NCBI RefSeq assembly: GCF_000185965.1
Contig: NC_014924.1
Location: forward strand, 558,001-622,000
Direction of reading: 5' to 3'
DNA length: 64,000 bases
Source: Pseudoxanthomonas suwonensis 11-1
GTDB taxonomy: Bacteria; Pseudomonadota; Gammaproteobacteria; Xanthomonadales; Xanthomonadaceae
Positions 8,107-14,898 of the stretch are shown here, piece after piece; within the stretch, counting starts at the first letter, position 1, and the number at the start of each line of letters is the position of its first letter. The position numbers and the translations under genes were made by a program. Below the pieces are notes generated by a model that searched no databases, was not told the DNA's origin, and saw nothing but the letters and a program-made list of their open reading frames with translations.

Positions 8107-8832
8107 TCAATAGACCTGGACCAGGGCGTAGCGGGGATTGGCATCGGCGAACAGCGCATCCCAGCGCTGGTCGCTGGCAACACCGGCAAGGTCGCGCAAC
8201 GCGGCCACGCGCTGCCGCCAGAGGTCGCTGCGGACCACCGGGTCGAGCGTGCCTTCCGCCAATGCCGCATCGATATCGCCAACCTGTGCCTGCAGTGACA
8301 GGGTCAGCACCAGCTGCGCGCCGTCGACCGGTTCGTTGCGTGCCAGCTCGGCCACAAGTGCCTCCAGCCGGGCCGATTCGGCCTGCAGCCTGGCAAGGCC
8401 CGGGTCGACGGCCGGAGTGCTTGCGCGGGTGTGCCCGGCAACAGCCGGAGGCTCGTCCCGGGCGGCGGGCGAGGATCGGGGGTGTGCGGCGGACGTTGTC
8501 GCCGGGGCGTTGGTGGCGATGGCATCGGTCGCCACCGGCGCGTCGCGCCCGTCGGACGAAGGCAGCACGGTCGGCGGGTCCGCGTGGTTGCCCGCCGCCA
8601 CTTCCGCCGGCGTCCCATCCGGCGTGCCCTGGCGTACCAGCAACAGCAGCGGAAGCGCGGCAAGCAGCGCGGTGCATGCAGCGATCGCCCAGGGCAGGAT
8701 CCGGTGCGTGCGGCGCGGCGCCGGAGCCAGCCGCGGCGCGATCCGCTGCCAGGCATCCACCGGCGGAGCCTCCAGCGGCAGCGCGGAGAATGCGTCGCTC
8801 CAGCTTCGCGGATCGGGGTGTCGCTCAGTCAT
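8107..8832 (-). CDS. Putative anti-sigma factor, single membrane span
   Basis: The 241-residue protein has a cytoplasmic N-terminal segment (1-45) with DAWQRIAPRL, and one hydrophobic helix (about 46-66). A long Ala/Thr/Pro-rich region follows (70-130), then a helical C-terminal part predicted to be periplasmic. There is no zinc-binding HxxxCxxC motif, so it is not a classic ZAS-domain anti-sigma factor. The assignment rests on topology and on its start codon overlapping the end of the ECF sigma gene by 8 bp, the usual arrangement for translationally coupled sigma/anti-sigma pairs. The start at 8832 is the ATG that retains this overlap. Confidence 0.7.
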   Translation of the reverse strand: MTERHPDPRSWSDAFSALPLEAPPVDAWQRIAPRLAPAPRRTHRILPWAIAACTALLAALPLLLLVRQGTPDGTPAEVAAGNHADPPTVLPSSDGRDAPVATDAIATNAPATTSAAHPRSSPAARDEPPAVAGHTRASTPAVDPGLARLQAESARLEALVAELARNEPVDGAQLVLTLSLQAQVGDIDAALAEGTLDPVVRSDLWRQRVAALRDLAGVASDQRWDALFADANPRYALVQVY

Positions 8833-9490
8833 CTCTATGCTCCTGGACCTGCAGCAGCGCACGCAGGCGGCGGGTGCCGCGCGCCAGCTGGGATTTGGAG
8901 AAACTCGGCGTGCGCTGCATCAGCGCGGCGATCTCCTCATGGGTGTGGCCCTCGGCGTGGTACAGCCACAGCACGCTGCGGGTCGCGTCGGGCAGTGCGG
9001 CCAGCGCGCGCTGCAGCGTGGCCGCATCCGCGGCGGCGGGCGGAGGGGCCGCGGTGTCCTCCACGTCGTGGCCATCCAGCGGCAGCACCTGGTCCAGGCG
9101 CTTGCCCCGGCGCAGCCGCAGCAGCGCTTCGTTGACCGCGATCTGGCGCAGCCAGCCCCAGAACGGTCCGCTCGCCCGGTACTCGCCGATGCCGCGCAGC
9201 ACCTTCAGCATGGTGTCCTGCAGCACTTCGCTGGCCTCCTCGCGGTCGCCGCACAGGCGCATGGCCAGGGTGAACACGGGTCGCTCGAACCAGCGGTAGA
9301 TCTGCTCGAACGCCGCCTGGTCGCCACGCCGCGCACGCGCCAGCAGTCCATCGGGTACCGCGATGGCGAAGGACGAGCGCGGGGCGCCGGGATCCCCGCG
9401 GCCGTCGGCGGCAGGCACGGCGACGTGCAGCGCCGCGACGCCATCGGGCGCCGGGGGCGGGGGTATGTCAGGCAGCAGGCCGTGGCTCAT
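8825..9490 (-). CDS. ECF-type RNA polymerase sigma factor
   Basis: The 221-residue protein has sigma region 2 at about 47-128 (YRWFERPVFTLAMRLCGDR and EEASEVLQDTMLKVLRGI, then WLRQIAVNEALLRLRR). Sigma region 4 lies at about 155-215 (ALAALPDATRSVLWLYHAEG, HTHEEIAALM, SKSQLARGTRRLRALL). Regions 1 and 3 are absent, as expected for group 4 sigma factors. An extra 45-residue Pro/Ala-rich N-terminus precedes region 2. It heads a three-gene operon with a one-span membrane protein and a periplasmic PDZ protein, which suggests a response to envelope conditions. I could not find a convincing GGAAC-type autoregulatory promoter upstream. Confidence 0.9.
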   Translation of the reverse strand: MSHGLLPDIPPPPAPDGVAALHVAVPAADGRGDPGAPRSSFAIAVPDGLLARARRGDQAAFEQIYRWFERPVFTLAMRLCGDREEASEVLQDTMLKVLRGIGEYRASGPFWGWLRQIAVNEALLRLRRGKRLDQVLPLDGHDVEDTAAPPPAAADAATLQRALAALPDATRSVLWLYHAEGHTHEEIAALMQRTPSFSKSQLARGTRRLRALLQVQEHRDD

Positions 9491-9567
9491 CAGTCACATG
9501 GATGCCGGAGGTGGCGAAAGCGTCGCAGTCGTTCCGGCCCCGGCGGGATGGCCGCGGGCCGGCCTCC

Positions 9568-9596
9568 GGTTTCCCGGTCGCGCCCGTGCCTATACT
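9568..9596 (+). promoter_or_regulatory. Candidate promoter of the SPFH/NfeD operon
   Basis: TATACT at 9591-9596 is a strong -10 box 44 bp before the start codon. The -35 region at the usual distance (ggtttc) is weak. The 150-bp gap also separates the divergent ECF sigma gene. Confidence 0.45.
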
Positions 9597-9640
9597 GGGA
9601 CCGGACAAACACCGGCCGGGATGGCCACAGGAGCATGGGG

Positions 9641-10606
9641 ATGTTCTCTTCGGGTTTCCTTGCGGCAGTGCTGGCGGTCGCCGGCATCATCGTCCTGTTC
9701 AAGACCGTGCGCATGGTGCCGCAGGGTTTCGAGTGGACGGTCGAGCGTTTCGGCAAGTACACCCACACCCTCGATCCCGGCCTGCATTTCCTGGTCCCGA
9801 TCGTCTACGGCATCGGCCGCAAGGTGAACATGATGGAGCAGGTGCTGGACGTGCCCAGCCAGGACGTCATCACCAAGGACAACGCGGTGGTCCGCGTGGA
9901 CGGCGTCGTGTTCTTCCAGGTGCTGGACGCGGCCAAGGCCGCCTACGAGGTGTCCAACCTTGAAGTGGCGATGATCGCCCTGGTCCAGACCAACATCCGT
10001 ACCGTGATCGGCTCGATGGACCTGGACGAGTCGCTGAGCCAGCGCGAGGCGATCAACGCCCAGCTGCTGGGAGTGGTCGACCACGCCACCAATCCGTGGG
10101 GCGTCAAGGTCACCCGCATCGAGATCCGCGACATCCAGCCGCCGCGCGACCTGGTCGATGCCATGGCCCGGCAGATGAAGGCCGAGCGCGAGAAGCGCGC
10201 GCAGATCCTCGAGGCCGAGGGTTCGCGCCAGTCCGAGATCCTGCGCGCCGAAGGCGAGAAGCAGGCCGCGGTGCTGGAGGCCGAGGGCCGCAAGGAAGCC
10301 GCGTTCCGCGACGCCGAGGCGCGCGAGCGCCTGGCCGAAGCGGAAGCCAAGGCCACCACGATGGTGTCCGAGGCGATCGCCAAGGGCGACGTCCAGGCAA
10401 TCAACTACTTCGTCGCACAGAAGTACGTGGAGGCGTTCGCGAAGCTGGCCACCGCGCCGAACCAGAAGTTCGTGCTGATGCCGATGGAGGCCAGCGGCAT
10501 CCTCGGCTCGCTGGGTGGCGTGGCCGAACTGGCGCGCGAGGCGCTGGCCGGGCAGCAGGCCAACGCTGCGCGCCGCAACGCCCCGCCGCCGCGTCCGGGA
10601 GCCTGA
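9641..10606 (+). CDS. qmcA: SPFH/Band 7 membrane protein (QmcA-like)
   Basis: The 321-residue protein has one N-terminal membrane helix (about 3-20) and an SPFH/stomatin domain (VPQGFEWTVERFGKYTHTLD onwards, about 25-180). A long charged coiled coil (about 180-270, Ala/Glu/Arg rich) and a short tail complete it. Members such as E. coli QmcA and stomatin-like proteins form large oligomers at the inner membrane and mark functional membrane microdomains. The NfeD-family gene follows by 3 bp, the classic partner arrangement. Two ATGs are possible; the one at 9641 has AGGAG seven bases upstream, while the one at 9635 is too close to it. Confidence 0.9.
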   Translation: MFSSGFLAAVLAVAGIIVLFKTVRMVPQGFEWTVERFGKYTHTLDPGLHFLVPIVYGIGRKVNMMEQVLDVPSQDVITKDNAVVRVDGVVFFQVLDAAKAAYEVSNLEVAMIALVQTNIRTVIGSMDLDESLSQREAINAQLLGVVDHATNPWGVKVTRIEIRDIQPPRDLVDAMARQMKAEREKRAQILEAEGSRQSEILRAEGEKQAAVLEAEGRKEAAFRDAEARERLAEAEAKATTMVSEAIAKGDVQAINYFVAQKYVEAFAKLATAPNQKFVLMPMEASGILGSLGGVAELAREALAGQQANAARRNAPPPRPGA

Positions 10607-10609
10607 GCC

Positions 10610-11041
10610 ATGCGCTGGGACGTAACCACCTGGGCGGTGGCGGCACTGGTCCTGATCGCGGCCGAGACCCTGGCGCCGGGTGCCTTCCTGCTGTGGATGG
10701 GCTTCGCCGCCGCGGCGATGCTGCTGCTGGTGCTGTTCCTGCCCGGCATCCCGCTGCTGGCCCAGGTCGCGCTGTTCGTTGTGCTGAGCTTCGTCTCGAT
10801 CCAGGTCTACCGGCGCTGGTTCCGCAACCGCGGGCGGCAGAGCGACCGGCCGCTGCTCAACCGCCGCGCCGAGCAGAACATCGGCCTGGTGGTGCCGCTG
10901 GACCAGGCGATCGTCGGCGGCCGTGGCCGGATCAGGATTGGCGATGCGTTCTGGACCGTGGAAGGCCCCGACCTGCCTGCCGGCACGCCGGTGCGCGTGG
11001 TGGCAGCCGACGGCATGACCCTCAAGGTCCAGGAAGCCTGA
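10610..11041 (+). CDS. NfeD-family membrane protein
   Basis: The 143-residue protein has two or three transmembrane helices in the first 65 residues, followed by a small OB-fold-like domain (IGLVVPLDQAIVGGRGRIRI, FWTVEGPDLPAGTPVRVVAADG). This is the short NfeD1b/YbbJ form without the ClpP-like protease domain. It is found beside SPFH proteins, as here, and probably regulates or stabilises their oligomers. Start and stop are only 3 bp from the preceding gene, so the two are surely co-transcribed. Confidence 0.88.
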   Translation: MRWDVTTWAVAALVLIAAETLAPGAFLLWMGFAAAAMLLLVLFLPGIPLLAQVALFVVLSFVSIQVYRRWFRNRGRQSDRPLLNRRAEQNIGLVVPLDQAIVGGRGRIRIGDAFWTVEGPDLPAGTPVRVVAADGMTLKVQEA

Positions 11042-11059
11042 GGTACAGGGCGCAGGACG

Positions 11060-11677
11060 ATGGCCGGCTGCTGTGGCGGATGCGGGGTCGAGGCGGCCCG
11101 CCTGCAGGCGGGGCAGCGCCGGGTCCTGCGCATCGTGCTGTGGGTCAATGCCGCCAGCTTCCTGCTGATGGTTGGCGCCGCGCTCTACTCGCGTTCCAGC
11201 GCGCTGCTGTCCGGCGCGCTGGACAACCTCGGCGATGCACTTACCTACGCGCTGAGCCTGGCGGTGGTCGCCTCGTCGCTGCGGGCCAAGGCCTGGGTGG
11301 CGATGTTCAAGGCGGCACTGATCCTGGGCGCGGCGCTGGCGGTGGGCGGGGCGATCGCCTGGCGCCTGCTGGTCGATCCGGCCGTGCCGCTGTTCGGCAC
11401 CATGGGCTGGGCCGGCGCGCTGAACCTGGCGGCCAACCTGTATTGCCTGTGGCTGCTGCGGCCCTGGCGCCATGGCGACGTCAACCTGGCCTCGGCCTAC
11501 GAGTGCGCGCGCAACGACATCGCCGACGGCCTGGCCGTGCTGCTGGCCGGCGCCCTGGTGTGGCTGACCGGTCGTGGCTGGCCGGACCTGGTGGTGGCCG
11601 GCCTGCTGCTGGTGGTGTTCCTCGCCTCGGCCTGGCGGGTGGCGCGCAATGCGGTGGCGGCGCTGCGCGCTGCCTGA
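11060..11677 (+). CDS. CDF-like cation transporter with Cys-rich N-terminus
   Basis: The 205-residue membrane protein begins with a cysteine cluster, CCGGCG (residues 4-9), then has about six hydrophobic helices. The arrangement and the pattern [16 protein letters not shown] in the second helix match the cation diffusion facilitator family. The fifth helix contains [15 protein letters not shown]. In zinc/cadmium CDF proteins these two helices carry HxxxD or DxxxD ligands; here they read DxxxD and NxxxD. The C-terminal cytoplasmic domain of full CDF proteins is missing, since only about 20 residues follow the last helix. Substrate is therefore open; manganese, iron or zinc efflux is possible. 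It follows the NfeD gene by 18 bp. Confidence 0.75.
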   Translation: MAGCCGGCGVEAARLQAGQRRVLRIVLWVNAASFLLMVGAALYSRSSALLSGALDNLGDALTYALSLAVVASSLRAKAWVAMFKAALILGAALAVGGAIAWRLLVDPAVPLFGTMGWAGALNLAANLYCLWLLRPWRHGDVNLASAYECARNDIADGLAVLLAGALVWLTGRGWPDLVVAGLLLVVFLASAWRVARNAVAALRAA

Positions 11678-11741
11678 CCTTGGACACGGTCCGCGCCGGG
11701 GCCGCTGGGCGATAATGGCGCTTTCCCTGTTCGAGAGCGCC

Positions 11742-12848
11742 ATGACCCTCAAGACCGTACTCAACGACAGCCACCGCGCCCTCGGCGCGAAGATGGTCGA
11801 CTTCGGCGGCTGGGACATGCCGATCCATTACGGCTCCCAGATCGACGAACACCACCTGGTGCGGCAGGCGGCCGGCATGTTCGACGTCAGCCACATGACC
11901 GTGGTCGACCTGCACGGCGTGCAGGTGCGCCAGTTCCTGCGCCGGCTGCTGGCAAACTCGGTCGACAAGCTCAAGACCAGGGGCAAGGCGCTGTACTCGT
12001 GCATGCTCGACGGGCAGGGCGGGGTGATCGACGACCTGATCGCCTACTACCTGGGCGACGACTACTTCCGCCTGGTGGTCAACGCCGCCACCCGCGAGAA
12101 GGACCTGGCGTGGATCCGCCAGCAGGCCCAGGCCTTCGGCGTCGAGGTCCGCGAGCGCGCCGAGCTGGCGATCATCGCCGTTCAGGGCCCGCAGGCGCGC
12201 GACAAGGTGGTCGGCCTGCTGGCCGAGGCCGACCGCGAGCGCGCCGCTGGCCTGGCACGGTTCGCCGCGATCGATGTCGCCTCGGCCGGCGGCATCCCGC
12301 TGTTCCTGGCGCGTACCGGCTACACCGGCGAGGACGGCTTCGAGGTGGTGCTGCCGCAGGACCAGGCGGTGGCGTTCTGGAACGCGCTGCTGGAGGCGGG
12401 TGTCAAGCCGGCCGGCCTCGGCGCGCGCGACACCCTGCGCCTGGAAGCGGGCATGAACCTCTACGGCCAGGACATGGACGAGTCGACCACGCCCTGGGAA
12501 TCGGGCCTTGGCTGGACGGTCTCGCTGGACGAGGGCCGCGACTTCATCGGCCGCGCCGCGCTGGAGGCGCAGAAGGCCGCGGGCGTGCCGCGCCAGCTGG
12601 TCGGCCTGGTGATGGACGAGCGCGGCGTGCTGCGCCACGGCCAGAAGGTTCTGGCCGCCGGCGGCGAGGGCGAGATCCTGTCCGGTACGTTCTCCCCGAC
12701 CCTGGGCAAGGCGATCGCGCTGGCGCGCATCCCGGCCGGCGAGCCGGGCCAGGTGCGGGTCGACATCCGCGGGCGCGAGGTGCCGGTGCGGGTGGTGAAG
12801 TTCCCGTTCGTCCGCGAGGGCCAGGCCCAGCCGGGCGTGCTCGCCTGA
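11742..12848 (+). CDS. gcvT: Glycine cleavage system T protein (aminomethyltransferase)
   Basis: The 368-residue protein is GcvT, which takes the aminomethyl group from lipoyl-GcvH and, with tetrahydrofolate, yields 5,10-methylene-THF and ammonia. Conserved stretches include [20 protein letters not shown] near the N-terminus, MFDVSHM (47-53), [12 protein letters not shown] and [12 protein letters not shown], whose acidic residue contacts folate. The length matches the E. coli protein (364). gcvH follows 90 bp downstream. gcvP is not in the window, so the P-protein gene is unlinked. No glycine riboswitch is apparent upstream. Confidence 0.96.
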   Translation: MTLKTVLNDSHRALGAKMVDFGGWDMPIHYGSQIDEHHLVRQAAGMFDVSHMTVVDLHGVQVRQFLRRLLANSVDKLKTRGKALYSCMLDGQGGVIDDLIAYYLGDDYFRLVVNAATREKDLAWIRQQAQAFGVEVRERAELAIIAVQGPQARDKVVGLLAEADRERAAGLARFAAIDVASAGGIPLFLARTGYTGEDGFEVVLPQDQAVAFWNALLEAGVKPAGLGARDTLRLEAGMNLYGQDMDESTTPWESGLGWTVSLDEGRDFIGRAALEAQKAAGVPRQLVGLVMDERGVLRHGQKVLAAGGEGEILSGTFSPTLGKAIALARIPAGEPGQVRVDIRGREVPVRVVKFPFVREGQAQPGVLA

Positions 12849-12868
12849 GCCTGCAGGTGCAACGACGG

Positions 12869-12897
12869 TTTACCTTGGAAGGTGCGCTACTTAGACT
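12869..12897 (+). promoter_or_regulatory. Candidate internal promoter for gcvH
   Basis: TTTACC at 12869-12874 and TAGACT at 12892-12897 are separated by exactly 17 bp and lie in the gcvT-gcvH gap, 41 bp before the gcvH start. This would let gcvH be expressed separately from gcvT, which makes sense because lipoylated GcvH also serves in lipoate metabolism. Confidence 0.45.
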
Positions 12898-12938
12898 AGC
12901 CGCCGTTCCCATACCCCCAGCGCGAGCGGAGTTTCCAC

Positions 12939-13334
12939 ATGAGCGAGATCCCCGGCGACCTCAAGTTCCTCAAGTCCCACGAGTGGGTCCGTGCCGAAGG
13001 CAACGGCCGCGTCACCGTGGGTATCTCCGACCACGCACAGTCGCTGCTGGGCGACCTGGTGTACGTGGAACTGCCGAACGTCGGCGACAGCGTCGAGGCG
13101 GGCAACGCCGTGGCGGTGGTCGAGTCGGTCAAGGCGGCCTCGGACGTCTACAGCCCGGTGACCGGCAAGGTCGCCGAGGTCAACACCGCCCTGGCCGACA
13201 AGCCGGAGACGATCAACGAGGATGCCTACGGCGAAGGCTGGCTGTTCGTGGTCGAAGGCGTGGACAACGAGCAGCTCGCCGAGCTGCTCTCGCCGGACGA
13301 CTACGCCGAAGTGATCGAGGGCGAGGACGACTGA
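12939..13334 (+). CDS. gcvH: Glycine cleavage system H protein
   Basis: The 131-residue protein is the lipoyl carrier of the glycine cleavage complex. Lys65 in [14 protein letters not shown] is the lipoylation site. HEWV (14-17), [19 protein letters not shown] and the C-terminal DEDAYGEGW-like segment ([11 protein letters not shown]) are family hallmarks. It shuttles the aminomethyl group between GcvP, GcvT and the L-protein. It is followed by a hairpin terminator and a long non-coding stretch. Confidence 0.97.
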   Translation: MSEIPGDLKFLKSHEWVRAEGNGRVTVGISDHAQSLLGDLVYVELPNVGDSVEAGNAVAVVESVKAASDVYSPVTGKVAEVNTALADKPETINEDAYGEGWLFVVEGVDNEQLAELLSPDDYAEVIEGEDD

Positions 13335-13363
13335 CCGTCCATCGCCGGCCACCGGCTTCGACC

Positions 13364-13395
13364 GACGCCCGCCACCTCGGCGGGCGTCGTCGTTT
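13364..13395 (+). terminator. Hairpin terminator after gcvH
   Basis: GACGCCCGCC (13364-13373) and GGCGGGCGTC (13379-13388) form a perfect ten-pair stem with a five-base loop, followed by gtcgttt. The U-tract is short but the stem is very stable. Confidence 0.7.
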
Positions 13396-13794
13396 CCGGC
13401 TCCTGGAATTCCCTGGGGCACGTTCGTCGTCGCCTCCGCGATGCGTCGTCTCACTCCGCCGGCGTGCCGACGAAGGCACGCGTGCCGCCTCCAGCGCCTG
13501 CGCAGTTCTGCGCAAATCGGCTTGTGCGACGCGAAAAGGATCGGTTGCGGCGAAAAAAAATCGCACCGGTCCAAGCGCGCCGGTACGCCCTCCACCGGCA
13601 CCACGCGGCCTGCGCCCGCGGCACGCCCGGACAAGGTGCGTCGATAGCACTGCAAGAAAAACCACTTGTTTTCCGCATCCGTTTGCAATGCATCGCAAGG
13701 GCGCGCGATGCGCGCCGTCGAATGCCGCGTCGTGCGCCGCGCCGCGCCGGTGAGCATGGCGTGCAGGCCCGGCGAAGAAACGCGCGCGCGGGTG
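13396..13794. other. Non-coding region upstream of the histone-like gene
   Basis: These roughly 400 bp hold no convincing gene. The open frames present are very rich in Arg and Ala, lack ribosome binding sites and look like shadow frames. The segment 13540-13680 is visibly more A-rich than its surroundings. A perfect seven-pair hairpin (13700-13706 with 13710-13716, loop gat) lies inside. A small RNA cannot be excluded. Confidence 0.35.
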
Positions 13795-13823
13795 TTGACA
13801 GTAAAAAAAACCGTGATTAGGTT
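13795..13823 (+). promoter_or_regulatory. Promoter of the histone-H1-like gene
   Basis: A consensus TTGACA at 13795-13800 is followed after 17 bp by TAGGTT at 13818-13823; the spacer carries a run of eight A. It predicts a transcript starting near 13830, about 280 nt before the start codon at 14109. Confidence 0.55.
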
Positions 13824-13829
13824 TCGCCC

Positions 13830-14108
13830 AGCAGACGCTGCCTGCCGAAGCGAGTGAGTCGAATCAACACCACAACGCGAAGCAAAACCCGGGCATCCGC
13901 CACGACGTTCAAGCCGGTGGACAGGACGCTCTTCCCCCGAGCAAAAGCAGCGACCCCCCAGATTCCCGCCCGCGCCATCGCATCGCGCGGGCGAAACCGT
14001 ATCCGCATCGACGTGCCTGGCGCGCCGACGGACTACCCGCTGCACGCGCGGCGGGCTTTCGCGACTGGGCGTTAACCCAACCGCAAATCACTGACGAGGA
14101 GCTACACC
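13830..14108 (+). promoter_or_regulatory. Long 5' leader of the histone-like gene
   Basis: If the promoter at 13795 is used, the mRNA has a leader of about 280 nt. It contains a stable eight-pair stem (GCCCGCGC at 13970-13977 with GCGCGGGC at 13987-13994) and a good ribosome binding site, GAGGAG, just before the ATG. No open frame in it has a credible start. Post-transcriptional control is possible but unproven. Confidence 0.4.
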
Positions 14109-14600
14109 ATGGCTGTGAAGAAAGCTGCGAAGAAGAAACCCGCCGCCAAGAAGGCGGTGAAGAAGGTCGCCAAGAAGGCCACCGCCAAGAAGACCGCCGC
14201 CAAGAAGCCGGCTGCGAAGAAGGTCGCCAAGAAGGCCACCGCGAAGAAGGCGGTGAAGAAGGTCGCCAAGAAGGCCACCGCGAAGAAGACCACCAAGAAG
14301 GCTGCTCCGAAGAAGGCCGCCAAGAAGGTCGCCAAGAAGTCGACCGCGAAGAAGGCCACCAAGAAGGCTGCTCCGAAGAAGGCCGCCAAGAAGGTTGCCA
14401 AGAAGGTTGCCAAGAAGGCCACCAAGAAGACCGCTGCCAAGAAGCCGGCTGCGAAGAAGGTCGCCAAGAAGGCCACCAAGAAGGCTGCCCCGAAGAAGGC
14501 TGCCAAGAAGGCTGCTCCGAAGAAGGCTGCTCCGAAGAAGGCCGCCAAGAAGAAGCAGGCCCCGGTTGCCCTGCCGGCGACCCCGGCTCCGCTGATCTGA
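14109..14600 (+). CDS. Lysine-rich histone-H1-like DNA-binding protein
   Basis: The 163-residue protein is made almost only of Lys, Ala, Val, Thr and Pro in imperfect repeats of the type KKVAKKATAKK and KKAAPKKAA. It resembles the C-terminal tail of eukaryotic histone H1 and bacterial AlgP/HC2-type proteins. Such proteins are intrinsically disordered and bind DNA or RNA through charge; in some bacteria they compact the nucleoid or modulate gene expression. The short C-terminal tail (KQAPVALPATPAPLI) is uncharged. Almost all Lys codons are AAG. The repeat structure at DNA level makes length change by recombination or slippage likely. A strong ribosome binding site and a perfect terminator frame the gene. 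Confidence 0.9.
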   Translation: MAVKKAAKKKPAAKKAVKKVAKKATAKKTAAKKPAAKKVAKKATAKKAVKKVAKKATAKKTTKKAAPKKAAKKVAKKSTAKKATKKAAPKKAAKKVAKKVAKKATKKTAAKKPAAKKVAKKATKKAAPKKAAKKAAPKKAAPKKAAKKKQAPVALPATPAPLI

Positions 14601-14629
14601 TCAGCTTCCGATTACCGTAGTACCCCATG

Positions 14630-14667
14630 ACTCCCTCCCCGGTAGCCCAGCGGGGAGGGAGTTTTTT
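14630..14667 (+). terminator. Rho-independent terminator of the histone-like gene
   Basis: ACTCCCTCCCCG (14630-14641) pairs with CGGGGAGGGAGT (14651-14662) over twelve bases with a nine-base loop, followed directly by TTTTTT. This is one of the strongest terminators in the window. Confidence 0.92.
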
Positions 14668-14850
14668 CTTCCGCGTTCTTCGCGGGCAGGTGGCAGGGCG
14701 GCGCGCGACGGCGTCCGGGATCGCATCACGAACCCACCGGCCCGGGCGCCCGGCTTCGACGCCATCATGGTGCCGCCCACCGCGCGGCACGCGTGACCCA
14801 CGCAGGAAGGGCCCTTGCGGACCCTTGCGTCAGTCTGTCTTCCCGATGCT

Positions 14851-14880
14851 CGTAGCCGGGTAGGCGAAGCGCACCCGGGG
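14851..14880. repeat. REP-like hairpin element
   Basis: The sequence cgtagccgggtaggcgaagc followed by gcacccgggg forms a six-pair stem (CCGGGT with ACCCGG) around an 11-base loop. The GTAG...CCGG...GAAGCGCA...CCGG layout resembles REP elements of gammaproteobacteria. It lies just downstream of the beta-lactamase-family gene. Confidence 0.45.
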
Positions 14881-14898
14881 AGCTGGTGCCAGGTGCGA

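Noticed and set aside
11678-11741. Glycine riboswitch before gcvT
   Set aside because: The gap is 64 bp, too short for the aptamer, and no matching fold is seen.
9590-11818. A 742-codon open frame on the minus strand
   Set aside because: It is antisense to qmcA, the NfeD gene and the CDF-like gene, with Gln/His-rich low-complexity sequence.
13464-13820. A 118-codon basic open frame upstream of the histone-like gene
   Set aside because: It has no ribosome binding site, is compositionally biased by GC content, overlaps other frames of equal quality and contains the likely promoter of the next gene.
14109-14600. CRISPR or tandem-repeat array in the lysine-rich region
   Set aside because: The repeats are in frame, imperfect and codon-based, and encode the histone-like protein; there are no unique spacers or cas genes.
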